A stretch of 40,996 bases of DNA from Streptomyces triticagri (lineage in GTDB: Bacteria > Actinomycetota > Actinomycetes > Streptomycetales > Streptomycetaceae), in assembly GCF_003429565.1 (NCBI RefSeq), contig NZ_QUAK01000099.1:24233-65228 (forward strand), written 5' to 3'. The notes under the pieces are model-generated. The model searched no databases. It was not told the DNA's origin and was given only the letters and a program-made list of their open reading frames with translations. This document shows positions 14,615-22,863 of the stretch, piece after piece; within the stretch, counting starts at the first letter, position 1; each line of letters starts with the position of its first letter. Position numbers and translations under genes: made by a program.

Positions 14615-15952
14615 TCAGGAGGCGGGAACCGGCCCACTTCCGGCGCCTGCACCGCGCGCCTCGCCCGGCGCACCGGCCCGTGCGCGGCGCGCCACCAGGG
14701 CGGCACCGAGCTGCGGCAGATCCGCGGGCCGTACCGGGGAGAGACCGGTGAGACGGGCGATGCTGCGCAACCGGTAGTCGACGGTGTTGGGGTGTACGTG
14801 CAGGGCCGCGGCGGCGGCCCTGCGGTCGAGCCCCTCGTCGAGGAAGGTCTGCAGGGTGTGCAGCAGCCCGGGGCGCTCCTCGATCGGTGCGAGCAGCGCC
14901 GCCAGATCGTCCAGGGCTGCGCTCGGCCGGCTGAGCTGGTAGTCGAGCAGGACATCGGCGAGGCGGTAGAGGCCGGGCGGCCGTCGGGTGCGGCGCACCA
15001 GGTCGACGACCTCGGCATTGCGGGTGACGGCGGGCGCCACCTCGTGCGGCGCCGCGACCGTGGCGGCCGCCGTGACCGGTACGCCGGCCGATTCGCCCGC
15101 ACGCTCGACCAGCGCCCGCAGCCCGTCCCAGGAGGGCGGCTCCGCGACCGGCAGCAGGACGGTTCCGCCGGTGGCGTCGAGCGCGGTCAGGGCCGGTTCC
15201 CCGGTGTGCCGGTCCAGTACGGAGCGCACCCGACGGGTCTTGCGCCGTGCGGCGATGCCCGCGCCCGGGCCGGCCACCGTCTCGTCGGGGTGGGTGCCGA
15301 GGGCGAGCGTCATCGCCACGTACAGCGCGGCCGGGCGAGGTCCGGTGGGCCCGAGCCGTGCGGGCTCCCCGGCGAGGAGCGCGGCGAGCAGCGCGTGCCG
15401 GCCGTCGTGCTCCTGCCTGTCGAGAATGCTGCGGGCCTCCAGATAGGCGGCGCTGACGGCTGAGGTGAGCCGGCGCTGCAGCTCCATCATCCGGTCCACG
15501 GTCTCCTGCACATCGGCCAGTTCGTGCGGGCGGGCGTCCGCGGAGATCTCCTGCCAGCACAGGATGGTGCCGATGTGGTACGCGGTGAGGATGGCGTCGA
15601 GGGGGACGCCCTCCTCGGCGCGCTGGGCGGCCGAGTCGCGCTGCTGGTCGAGTTCGGTCTCGGTGGCGGGCCTGCGGTGCTCGACGCAGTCGGCGAAGAG
15701 CCGCAGATTGTGCTGGACTATGTCGGCGATGTCACCGGTCAGTTCCTCGCCCGGCAGTTCCGCGTAGACCGGGAGTTCGGCCCGCAGCCGGGCGACGACG
15801 CGGCGGGTCAGCTCGGGTACGCGGGCGCGCAGATGCGGTCCGGCCGGGCGCCCGGCGATACGCAGCAGCCGGTGCGGCGGGCCGGGCTGCCGTGCGTCCG
15901 CGCGCGGGTGCGCACCGGACCGCCGTGCTCTCGCGCCGTCCTTGTCACGCAT
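14615..15952 (-). CDS. PucR-type transcriptional regulator
   Basis: A 445-residue regulator. Residues of about 45-175 form a helical RsbRD-like N-terminal domain (ELTRRVVARLRAELPVYAELPGEELTGDI; AYHIGTILCWQEISA). The middle (about 185-310) is the GGDEF-like region typical of these proteins. The C-terminal PucR helix-turn-helix is at about 370-425 (FLDEGLDRRAAAAALHVHPN, then TVDYRLRSIARLTGL). The ATG at 15952 is preceded by GGGGGGCC at 6-nt spacing. It is divergent, across 101 bp, from the esterase/hydrolase/PhoX-like operon, and I infer that it controls that operon. The effector is unknown. Confidence 0.87.
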   Translation of the reverse strand: MRDKDGARARRSGAHPRADARQPGPPHRLLRIAGRPAGPHLRARVPELTRRVVARLRAELPVYAELPGEELTGDIADIVQHNLRLFADCVEHRRPATETELDQQRDSAAQRAEEGVPLDAILTAYHIGTILCWQEISADARPHELADVQETVDRMMELQRRLTSAVSAAYLEARSILDRQEHDGRHALLAALLAGEPARLGPTGPRPAALYVAMTLALGTHPDETVAGPGAGIAARRKTRRVRSVLDRHTGEPALTALDATGGTVLLPVAEPPSWDGLRALVERAGESAGVPVTAAATVAAPHEVAPAVTRNAEVVDLVRRTRRPPGLYRLADVLLDYQLSRPSAALDDLAALLAPIEERPGLLHTLQTFLDEGLDRRAAAAALHVHPNTVDYRLRSIARLTGLSPVRPADLPQLGAALVARRARAGAPGEARGAGAGSGPVPAS

Positions 15953-15989
15953 CACAAAGGCCCCCCGATAAATCTGCGTTACCCACCAG

Positions 15990-16018
15990 TTAAAGAGCGG
16001 TGCGGGAATCTGCATAGT
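15990..16018 (+). promoter_or_regulatory. Promoter candidate of the esterase operon
   Basis: TTAAAG (15990-15995), a 17-bp spacer and CATAGT (16013-16018) would start transcription near 16025, about 30 nt before the ATG. Two GTTA-type heptamers, GTTACCC (15978) and GTTAAAG (15989), lie 11 bp apart and overlap the -35. That is the spacing of PhoP direct-repeat units, although the match to GTTCACC is poor. Confidence 0.4.
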
Positions 16019-16053
16019 GACCGGCGGACATTCCACGACGCCGGGAGCCCACC

Positions 16054-16968
16054 ATGAACTCGACGTACCGCACGGGGATTTGTCGAACCGTCAGGAACCT
16101 GGCCGGTGGCGCCGCGCTGGCCGCGCTCGCCGCGGGCACGCTCGCCGCACCCGCGGCGGCCGAGGAGCGTGCCCGGCCGGCCGAGGGGGAGGTGTACGTG
16201 GCCCTCGGGGACTCCATGCCGGCCGGCCCGCTGATCCCGAGCCCGACCGGCCCGCTGGCCTGCGGCCGCTCCACGCACAACTATCCGCACGAACTGGCCG
16301 CCACCCTGGGCGTCGCCGAACTGCGGGACGTCACCTGCAGCGGAGCGAAGAGCGACCACATGACGACCCCGCAGAAGCTGGAACTCCTCGACGTGCCGAT
16401 GGGCGAGGCGCCGCCGCAGTTCGACGCGCTCGGACCGGACACCACCCTGGTCACCCTCACCATCGGCGGCAACGACGCGGGACTGGTCGGCGTGGCCCAG
16501 GACTGCCAGACCCTCGACCCGAACGCGACGCCCTGCAAGGAGAAGTTCACCGAGGGCGGCGTGGACCAGGTCGCCGAGCGCGTCGACGCCTTCCGCCCCG
16601 CGCTGGACGCGGTACTCGACACGATCACCGCCAAGGCGCCCGACGCCCGTGTCGTGGTGGCCGGTTACGGCCTGTACATCAAGCCGGGCGGCTGCTTCCC
16701 GTACCAGCCGGTGCTCGGCGTGGACGCCGACTATCTGCAGGGCAACGTGAACCGTCTGAACGACGTGATGGCCGCGTCCTCCGCGGCACACGGCGCCGAG
16801 TACGTGGACCTGGCCACCCCGAGCGAGGGCCACGACGCCTGCCGGAAACCCTCCGACAAGTGGGTCGAGGGATACGTACCGACTGCGGCAGCCGCACCGC
16901 TGCATCCCAACCGGCGGGGCGAGGAGAACTACGCCCGGCTGATCGCCGAACACCTGGCCGGGAGCTGA
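16054..16968 (+). CDS. Secreted SGNH/GDSL lipase-esterase
   Basis: A 304-residue extracellular ester hydrolase. The signal peptide ends around residue 36 (AALAAGTLAAPAAA). Block I is ALGDSMPAG with nucleophile Ser54 (GDSM replaces the usual GDSL/GDSY), block III is TIGGNDAGL with Asn140, and block V is PLHPNRRG with His284. Six cysteines (70, 95, 151, 161, 214, 263) fit the three disulfides of Streptomyces single-domain lipases such as those of S. rimosus, S. coelicolor and the S. scabies esterase. The ATG at 16054 follows GGGAG. It is the first gene of an operon with the two secreted proteins that follow. Lipid esters or phospholipids are plausible substrates. Confidence 0.9.
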   Translation: MNSTYRTGICRTVRNLAGGAALAALAAGTLAAPAAAEERARPAEGEVYVALGDSMPAGPLIPSPTGPLACGRSTHNYPHELAATLGVAELRDVTCSGAKSDHMTTPQKLELLDVPMGEAPPQFDALGPDTTLVTLTIGGNDAGLVGVAQDCQTLDPNATPCKEKFTEGGVDQVAERVDAFRPALDAVLDTITAKAPDARVVVAGYGLYIKPGGCFPYQPVLGVDADYLQGNVNRLNDVMAASSAAHGAEYVDLATPSEGHDACRKPSDKWVEGYVPTAAAAPLHPNRRGEENYARLIAEHLAGS

Positions 16969-16972
16969 TCCG

Positions 16973-19027
16973 ATGCGGCACCGGCTCCTGACGACGCTGC
17001 TCGCGGCGGTCCTCGCCGCGACCGGTCCGGCACTCGCGCAGCCCGCGCAGGCCGGCGACCGTCCCTCGGCCGCTTCGCCGCAGCAGGCCGGTGCCGCACG
17101 CCCCGGCGGCTGCGATCCGCTGACCGCTTCCGAGTGCCTGCTGCCGTTCCCCAACGACTGGTACACGCGCCGCGATCCGGGCACCGAGACCGGCCGCCGG
17201 GTCGCGTTCCGCGGCGATGTACTGCCCCGGCCCGTCCTCGGGCGCCCGGTCGATCCGGCGCCGTGGAACCGCTCCGACGGGTTTTCCCCGGGCTCGACCG
17301 TGACCGCTCATGTGCCGGGCCTCGACCTGGCGGCCACCGGCGCCGCCCCGATCACCGACATCGGGCGTTCCCTGGACCGCGCAGCCCCGGTGGTCCTGAT
17401 CGACGCCACCACCGGCCGCCGCCACCCGTACTGGGTCGAGGCGGACGCGAACGCCACGAGCGGCGACCGGCAGGCGCTGCTGATCCACCCCGCACGCAAC
17501 TTCCGGCCCGGACACCGCTATCTGGTCGCGCTGCGCGGCATGAAGGACTCCGCCGGCCGCGCGCTGCCCGCGCCCGAGCCGTTCGCTCTGGCCGCCGGTG
17601 CCCGCCTGCCGCGCAGCCATCCGCTGTACGAGCGTCAGCGGCAGCTGCGACCGGTCCTGCACGAGCTGCGCCGCGCCGGCGTCCGCACCGAAGGACTGCA
17701 TCTGGCCTGGGACTTCACGGTGGCGAGCGAAGCGAATCTGACCGGTGACCTGTACTCCGTGCGCGACCAGGCGTTCGGTGAACTCGGCTCCCGCGCACCG
17801 CAGTTCCAGGTCACCGGGGTCGAGGACTTCACCGCGGGGGACGACCCGCTGATCGCGCGCGAGGTCACCGGGCATGTCACGGTGCCGAGCTATCTCGATC
17901 TGCCGGGCGGCCCGCCCGGTTCGGTCTTCCACCGCGGCCGGGACGGCAGCCCGCGCCGGCTGCCGGGCCGGACCCAGCGCGCCGAGTTCCGCTGCGAGAT
18001 CCCGCGCTCCGCGTTCACCACCCCCTCGAGCGCGTCGCTGTACGGGCACGGACTGTTGGGCAGCCGGAACGAGGTCGGCGCGGGCAACGTCAAGGCGATG
18101 GCCGGCGAACACAACTTCACGTTCTGCGCCACCGACTGGATCGGCATGGCCGAGGACGACATCCCGGTCGTCGTCGGCGCCCTGTCCGACATGAACCTCT
18201 TCCCGTCCGTGCCCGAACGCTCCCAACAGGGCATGCTCGGCGCCCAGTTCCTCGGGCGCGCACTGATCCACCCGCAGGGGCTCACCCGCGATCCCGCGTT
18301 CCGCTCCCCCGGTGGACGTCCCCTGCTCGACACCCGGCAGGGCCTGGCGTACGACGGAAACAGCCAGGGCGGCATCCTGGGCGGTGCCCTGGTCGCCGCA
18401 TCACCCGACATCGAGCGCGGCGTGCTGGGCGTGACGGGCATGAACTACAGCCTGCTGCTCAACCGCAGCGCCGACTTCGCGCCGTTCCAGCAGATCCTCG
18501 ACGTGGCGTACCCGGACCGGCTCCGACAGCAACTGGTGCTCGGGCTCTACCAGATGGTCTGGGACCGCGGCGAGACCAACGGCTACGCGAGCGTGCTGAC
18601 CGGCGCCCGCGGCCGCCCGGGCGACCGCACCGGTGGCCACTCCCCGCCCAAGTCGGTCCTGATGCACATCGCGTACGGCGACCACCAGGTCGCGAACATC
18701 GCCGCCGATGTACAGGCCCGCACCATCGGCGCCCGGCTCGTCACCCCAGCCCTGGCCGACGGCCGCAGCCCCGACCGGGTCCCGCACTGGGGCATCCGTC
18801 CGGCCCGACTGCCGTACCAGGGCTCGGCGATGGTCGTCTGGGACAGCGGCACACCGACCCCGCCCCTGTCCAACACCCCGCCCGGCGAACCGGGTCACGG
18901 CGCCGACCCGCACGAGGATCCCCGCAACATGCCGTCCGCCCGTCAGCAGAAGGCCACCTTCCTGACCACCGGGCGGGTCATCGATGTATGCGGCGGCGCC
19001 CCCTGCACCGCCCTGCCCGCCCCCTGA
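16973..19027 (+). CDS. Large secreted alpha/beta-hydrolase-like protein
   Basis: A 684-residue exported protein with a signal peptide of about 27 residues (LLTTLLAAVLAATGPALA). A GXSXG nucleophile elbow, YDGNSQGGILGGAL, places the probable catalytic Ser at 464; an acid and a His presumably follow (HIAYGDHQV near 565 is a candidate His region). Residues 45-330 form a large N-terminal domain that opens with CDPLTASECLLPFPNDWYT, reminiscent of the Ig-like N-terminal regions of bacterial virulence-factor-type lipases; I cannot assign it further. The start is 4 bp after the preceding stop, and its ribosome site GGGAG lies inside the previous gene's last codons, so translation is probably coupled. 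Probably a lipase or esterase; the substrate is not known. Confidence 0.72.
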   Translation: MRHRLLTTLLAAVLAATGPALAQPAQAGDRPSAASPQQAGAARPGGCDPLTASECLLPFPNDWYTRRDPGTETGRRVAFRGDVLPRPVLGRPVDPAPWNRSDGFSPGSTVTAHVPGLDLAATGAAPITDIGRSLDRAAPVVLIDATTGRRHPYWVEADANATSGDRQALLIHPARNFRPGHRYLVALRGMKDSAGRALPAPEPFALAAGARLPRSHPLYERQRQLRPVLHELRRAGVRTEGLHLAWDFTVASEANLTGDLYSVRDQAFGELGSRAPQFQVTGVEDFTAGDDPLIAREVTGHVTVPSYLDLPGGPPGSVFHRGRDGSPRRLPGRTQRAEFRCEIPRSAFTTPSSASLYGHGLLGSRNEVGAGNVKAMAGEHNFTFCATDWIGMAEDDIPVVVGALSDMNLFPSVPERSQQGMLGAQFLGRALIHPQGLTRDPAFRSPGGRPLLDTRQGLAYDGNSQGGILGGALVAASPDIERGVLGVTGMNYSLLLNRSADFAPFQQILDVAYPDRLRQQLVLGLYQMVWDRGETNGYASVLTGARGRPGDRTGGHSPPKSVLMHIAYGDHQVANIAADVQARTIGARLVTPALADGRSPDRVPHWGIRPARLPYQGSAMVVWDSGTPTPPLSNTPPGEPGHGADPHEDPRNMPSARQQKATFLTTGRVIDVCGGAPCTALPAP

Positions 19028-19040
19028 CGGAGAGGCCCCC

Positions 19041-20189
19041 ATGCCGCTGCAACGCCGCACCTTCCTGCGCATCGTCACCGCCGGAGCCGGAGCCGTCGCC
19101 TTCTCCGGCGCGCTCTGGCAGCAGGCCGCCGCCGATGCACCGGCCCGGCCGGCCGCCGCCGAGAGCCCGTACGGACCGCTGGGCGCACCGGACGGCAACG
19201 GGCTCGCCCTGCCCGCCGGATTCACCGGCCGCATCGTCGCGAAGTCGCTGCACTCGGTCGGCGGCATCCTGTGGCACTCGGCGCCCGACGGCGGAGCCTG
19301 CTTCCCGGACGGTGACGGCTGGATCTATGTGTCGAACTCCGAACTTCCGCTGATCGGCGGGGTGTCGGCGCTCCGCTTCACGGCCGACGGCAGCGTCTCG
19401 GACGCGTACCGCATCCTGTCCGGTACCAACCTCAACTGCGCGGGCGGCGCCACACCGTGGCACACCTGGCTGTCCTGCGAGGAGATCCACCGCGGCCGGG
19501 TCTTCGAGACCGACCCGTACGGCGAAGTGCCGGCGCGCTCCCATCACGCGATGGGCCGCTTCAAGCACGAGGCCGCCGCCTGCGACCCGGACCACGAGGT
19601 CGTGTACCTCACCGAGGACGAGGACGACGGCTGTCTGTACCGCTACACGCCGGACACCTGGGGCGATCTGACCGCGGGACGGCTCGAGGTGCTCTGCTCG
19701 ACCGGCGGCGACTCGGTGGAGTGGCGCGAGGTCCCCGATCCGGACGCGCCCCTGGTCCAGACCCGCCACCAGGTGGACGAGGCCCGCCACTTCGACGGCG
19801 GCGAAGGCTGCCACTACGCGGACGGCGTCTGCTACTTCACCGCCAAGGGCGACCGCTCGGTATGGGCGTACGACACGCGCGCGCAGACCGTGACGGCCGT
19901 CTACAGCGGCGGCGGCCCGCTCGACGGCGTCGACAACGTCACCGGCAGCACGGCGGGCGACCTCTATGTCGCGGAGGACGGCGGCAACATGGAGATCAAC
20001 ATCATCACTCCGGACGGCGTCGTCGCCCCGGTGCTGCGCCTGGACGACCAGTCGGAATCGGAGATCACCGGACCGGCCTTCTCCCCCGACGGAAGCCGGC
20101 TGTACTTCTCCTCGCAGCGCGGCACCAGCGGCGAGCGCACCGGCTCCGGTGGCATCACCTACGAGGTCACCGGGCCGTTCCGGCATTGA
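19041..20189 (+). CDS. Tat-exported PhoX-like (DUF839) protein
   Basis: A 382-residue protein with a twin-arginine signal (QRRTFLRIVTAGAGAVAFSG) and a beta-propeller-type DUF839/PhoX body. Conserved pieces are NCAGGATPWHTWLSCEE, the AMGRFKHEAAACDP block, VYLTEDEDDGCLYRYTP and the acidic metal-site-like DNVTGSTAGDLYVAEDGGN. PhoX enzymes are calcium/iron-dependent phosphatases acting on organic phosphoesters outside the membrane. This protein is shorter than the best-studied PhoX, so phosphatase activity is an inference. The start is ATG at 19041 after GGAGAGG, 13 bp past the hydrolase stop; it is the third gene of the secretion operon. Confidence 0.82.
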   Translation: MPLQRRTFLRIVTAGAGAVAFSGALWQQAAADAPARPAAAESPYGPLGAPDGNGLALPAGFTGRIVAKSLHSVGGILWHSAPDGGACFPDGDGWIYVSNSELPLIGGVSALRFTADGSVSDAYRILSGTNLNCAGGATPWHTWLSCEEIHRGRVFETDPYGEVPARSHHAMGRFKHEAAACDPDHEVVYLTEDEDDGCLYRYTPDTWGDLTAGRLEVLCSTGGDSVEWREVPDPDAPLVQTRHQVDEARHFDGGEGCHYADGVCYFTAKGDRSVWAYDTRAQTVTAVYSGGGPLDGVDNVTGSTAGDLYVAEDGGNMEINIITPDGVVAPVLRLDDQSESEITGPAFSPDGSRLYFSSQRGTSGERTGSGGITYEVTGPFRH

Positions 20190-20266
20190 GGCACCGTGCG
20201 TGTTGGGGGTTCGCGGCCACCGGGTGAATCATGGAGGGGGAAGCCGGCAGCGGGAGATGAGCACCG

Positions 20267-20536
20267 ATGCGTACAGGCAGTGAACCCGTCACCGCACGCA
20301 GTGCCCTGCGTATGCGCTTCTGGCTCAGCGTGTGGGGCCTGATCTGGACCGCCGGCGGGACGGTCGCCTTCGCCCTGGTCGGCCGGCCCGGCTGGGCGCT
20401 GGCCTGCGGGATCCTCTGGCTGATCGTCACGGTCGACCTGGTCCTGGTGGTACGGCACATCCGGCAGGGCCCGCACTACCAGCCCGGCCGTGACGTACCG
20501 CCCTACGAACCGGACCACGGCGGGACGGACCGCTGA
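20267..20536 (+). CDS. Small two-helix membrane protein (DUF6343-like)
   Basis: An 89-residue protein with two transmembrane helices, about 17-39 (MRFWLSVWGLIWTAGGTVAFALV) and 42-63, and a hydrophilic tail containing RHIRQGPHYQPGRDVPPYEP. I recall this as a conserved Streptomyces family annotated DUF6343, without known function. The ATG at 20267 follows GGGAG at 10 nt. It is 77 bp downstream of the PhoX-like gene, in the same direction. Confidence 0.75.
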   Translation: MRTGSEPVTARSALRMRFWLSVWGLIWTAGGTVAFALVGRPGWALACGILWLIVTVDLVLVVRHIRQGPHYQPGRDVPPYEPDHGGTDR

Positions 20537-20543
20537 CCGGGAG

Positions 20544-20596
20544 GGAGTGCACTCCGCATTCCGGCCTGTTCAGCGTCCGTCCCGCCGTGGCGGGGT
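20544..20596. terminator. Weak hairpins between convergent genes
   Basis: The gap holds a perfect palindrome GGAGTGCACTCC (20544-20555) just after one stop and a short stem CCCGCC/GGCGGG (20581-20594, extended by two wobble pairs). They could terminate the two convergent genes, but the stems are short. Confidence 0.3.
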
Positions 20597-20607
20597 CCTG
20601 CGTGGGC

Positions 20608-20982
20608 TCACGTCTGCTCGAACCTGGCCGCGGTGACGTACTCGGGCTGCGGATCGAGTGCGGCGGCGAGGCGGAAGTGCCGCTTGGCCTGATCCGGACG
20701 GTTCGCCCGCTCGAAGGTGCGGGCGAGCGCGAAGTGCGCAAACGCGTTGTCCGGCTCGCGCTCCAGGACGATGGTGAACTCCAGCTCGGCGGCCCGCAGT
20801 TGGGCAGCGGCGAAGAAGGCCCGAGCGCGCAGCAGGCGGGCCGCGGTGCTCTCCGGGTGCTGGCCGATCACCTCGTCGAGCAGCTTGATCGCACCGCGCG
20901 GATCACGGGCGGCGAGCAGGTGCTCGGCCGACCGGTAGTCGATGATGTCCGTCTCGGGGGTACGGCTGAAGCTCTGGGACAC
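20608..20982 (-). CDS. Small tetratricopeptide-repeat protein
   Basis: A 124-residue helical protein. Three TPR-like units can be read: residues of about 17-46 (SAEHLLAARDPRGAIKLLDEVIGQHP), 48-77 (STAARLLRARAFFAAAQLRAAELEFTIVLEREP) and 78-111 (DNAFAHFALARTFERANRPDQAKRHFRLAAALDP). It is a likely protein-protein interaction adaptor in the cytoplasm. The start is GTG at 20982, with GGAAGG 8 nt upstream. It lies 48 bp downstream of coaE in the same direction, a neighbourhood that I believe is conserved in Streptomyces. The partner is unknown. Confidence 0.85.
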   Translation of the reverse strand: MSQSFSRTPETDIIDYRSAEHLLAARDPRGAIKLLDEVIGQHPESTAARLLRARAFFAAAQLRAAELEFTIVLEREPDNAFAHFALARTFERANRPDQAKRHFRLAAALDPQPEYVTAARFEQT

Positions 20983-21030
20983 GAGCGCATCCTTCCTTGA
21001 TTGCCCCCTTCAACCAGCCGGTCTTCCGGG

Positions 21031-21651
21031 CTATTCCGCTGCGTCTGCGGGGCCGGTCCTGGCCCGCTGGACGAGGTCCTCCCAGACGGCCCGCACCTGC
21101 GGTTCGAGGGCCTCGAGCGGGCCGTCGTTGTCGATGACCACGTCCGCGACGGCGAGCCGCTTCTCGCGGTCCGCCTGCGCGGCCATCCGGGCCCGGGCGT
21201 CCTGCTCGCTCATGCCCCGCAGCTGCACCAGGCGGTGCAGCTGGGTGGCGGGCGAGGCGTCGACGACGACCACCAGGTCGTAGAGGGGGGCAAGGCCGTT
21301 CTCGGCGAGCAGCGGGACGTCGTGCACCACCACGGCGTCCGGCGGCGCGGCGGCCTCCAGTTCGGCGGAGCGTGCGCCGACGAGTGGATGCACGATGCCG
21401 TTGAGTACGGACAGGCGCTCGGGGTCGGCGAAGACGACGGACCCGAGCCTGGGCCGGTCGAGGGCGCCGTCGGGCGTCAGGATCTCCTCGCCGAACGCCG
21501 CGACGACCGCGGCCAGACCGGGGGTGCCCGGCTCCACCACTTCGCGGGCGATCCGGTCGGCGTCGACGAGGACCGCTCCGTAGGAGTCGAGCAGCCGGGA
21601 CACCTCACTCTTACCGGCACCGATTCCGCCGGTCAGGCCAACTTTCAGCAT
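21031..21651 (-). CDS. coaE: Dephospho-CoA kinase
   Basis: Last step of coenzyme A synthesis: ATP-dependent phosphorylation of dephospho-CoA. The 206-residue protein opens with the P-loop [11 protein letters not shown] (residues 5-15). It then shows the typical [13 protein letters not shown] segment, the lid region around [18 protein letters not shown], and the DR-E-K-R-L helix near the end ([18 protein letters not shown]). The length is normal for the single-domain bacterial enzyme. The ribosome site before ATG 21651 is weak, but the protein starts exactly at the first strand. It is probably transcribed with the TPR gene. Confidence 0.95.
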   Translation of the reverse strand: MLKVGLTGGIGAGKSEVSRLLDSYGAVLVDADRIAREVVEPGTPGLAAVVAAFGEEILTPDGALDRPRLGSVVFADPERLSVLNGIVHPLVGARSAELEAAAPPDAVVVHDVPLLAENGLAPLYDLVVVVDASPATQLHRLVQLRGMSEQDARARMAAQADREKRLAVADVVIDNDGPLEALEPQVRAVWEDLVQRARTGPADAAE

Positions 21652-21717
21652 GCCCGGCAGCTTAGCCGCGGGGCCAGGGACTGCCCATGGGCCGGCCCCT
21701 GCGCATCCCGCGGCCGC

Positions 21718-22656
21718 TCAGCCGTCGCCCTCCCGCTCCGCCAGGAACCGCTCGAATTCCTGGCCGATCTCGTCGGCGGAGGGGATGTCGACCCGCTCCG
21801 CCAGCATGTTCCCCCTGGTCTCGGCTCCGGCCGCGGCGTCGTACTGGTGCTCAAGGCCCTGGACCATGGTCACCAACTCCTCGTCGCCCTCCCGGATCTG
21901 GCGGTCGATCTCGGTCTGGGTGCGGTGCGCCTCGGTGCGCAGCGCATGCGCCACCGAGGGCAGTACGAGGCCGGTCGCGGAGGTGACGGCGTCCAGGACG
22001 GTCAGGGCGGCGTCCGGGTAGGCGGAGCGCGCGATGTAGTGCGGTACGTGTGCGGCGACGCCGAGCACGTCGTGGCCCGCTTCGATCAGCCGGTACTCGA
22101 TGAGGGCCGCCGCGCTGCCCGGCACCTGGGCCTCGTCGAAGGGGCTGCGGTGGCCGGGGATCAGGTCCGTGCGGTTGCCGTGCGGGGTGAGTCCGACCGG
22201 GCGGGTGTGCGGCACGCCCATCGGGACGCCGTGGAAGTTGACCGCGAGGCGCACTCCGAGCCGCTCCACGATCTGCTCCACGGCCCTCGCGAACCTCTCC
22301 CACTCCACGTCCGGCTCGGGACCGGAGAGCAGCAGGAACGGTGCGCCGGTGGCGTCCTGCACCAAGCGCACGGTGAGCTCCGGCACCTCGTAGTGGGTCC
22401 AGCTGTCCCGCTCGAAGGTGAGCAGCGGACGGCGGGCGCGGTAGTCGATCAGCCGGTCGTGGTCGAAGGTGGCGACGGCCTGACCGGGGAGAGAGTCCTG
22501 CAGCTTGTCGACGATCTGGTCACCCGTCTCGCCCGCGTCGATGTATCCGTCGAAGTGGTAGAGCATGACGAGTCCGGCCGAGTCCTGCGCCAGCGCCATG
22601 TCGACGACGGCGAGGCCCTTCGGCTCCCATGCGTACAAACCCTTGGGATCAAGCAC
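21718..22656 (-). CDS. PAC2 family protein
   Basis: A 312-residue protein of the PAC2 family, related to eukaryotic proteasome-assembly chaperones and widespread in actinobacteria. Signature regions are the start [34 protein letters not shown] (about 40-60), [16 protein letters not shown] and the [11 protein letters not shown] motif. A charged helical tail ends the protein. The start is GTG at 22656 after GAGGAGGAG at 9-nt spacing. Actinobacteria with a proteasome often carry PAC2-like proteins, but a direct assembly role in Streptomyces is not shown. It lies between rpsA and coaE, in the same orientation, behind the rpsA terminator. Confidence 0.87.
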   Translation of the reverse strand: MLDPKGLYAWEPKGLAVVDMALAQDSAGLVMLYHFDGYIDAGETGDQIVDKLQDSLPGQAVATFDHDRLIDYRARRPLLTFERDSWTHYEVPELTVRLVQDATGAPFLLLSGPEPDVEWERFARAVEQIVERLGVRLAVNFHGVPMGVPHTRPVGLTPHGNRTDLIPGHRSPFDEAQVPGSAAALIEYRLIEAGHDVLGVAAHVPHYIARSAYPDAALTVLDAVTSATGLVLPSVAHALRTEAHRTQTEIDRQIREGDEELVTMVQGLEHQYDAAAGAETRGNMLAERVDIPSADEIGQEFERFLAEREGDG

Positions 22657-22798
22657 TGTGACCGCTCCTCCTCGTGTTCCCCCCGAAGAACACGCAGCGG
22701 CCCGTCCGCATTCCCGCCCCGGGCATGCGGGCAGAGTCCTCATCGCACGCGAGGCGTACGGGAGTTGCGCCGCGGAAGGGCAGAAGCGGGCAGCACGA

Positions 22799-22826
22799 AG
22801 GCCCGCACCCCGAAGGGTGCGGGCCT
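22799..22826 (-). terminator. rpsA terminator with UUCG loop
   Basis: A perfect 12-bp stem (22799-22810 with 22815-22826) closes a 4-nt loop that reads TTCG on the transcribed strand, the extra-stable tetraloop type. It starts 37 bp after the rpsA stop. The T-run is minimal. Confidence 0.75.
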
Positions 22827-22863
22827 CAGTGTGCTACTGGCTGCCGCCGGCCGTCAGCCGTCG

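Noticed and set aside
12518..15463. 981-codon rightward frame over the methyltransferase, protease and PucR genes
   Set aside because: Crosses three clear leftward genes with signal peptide, triad and HTH motifs; low-complexity translation.
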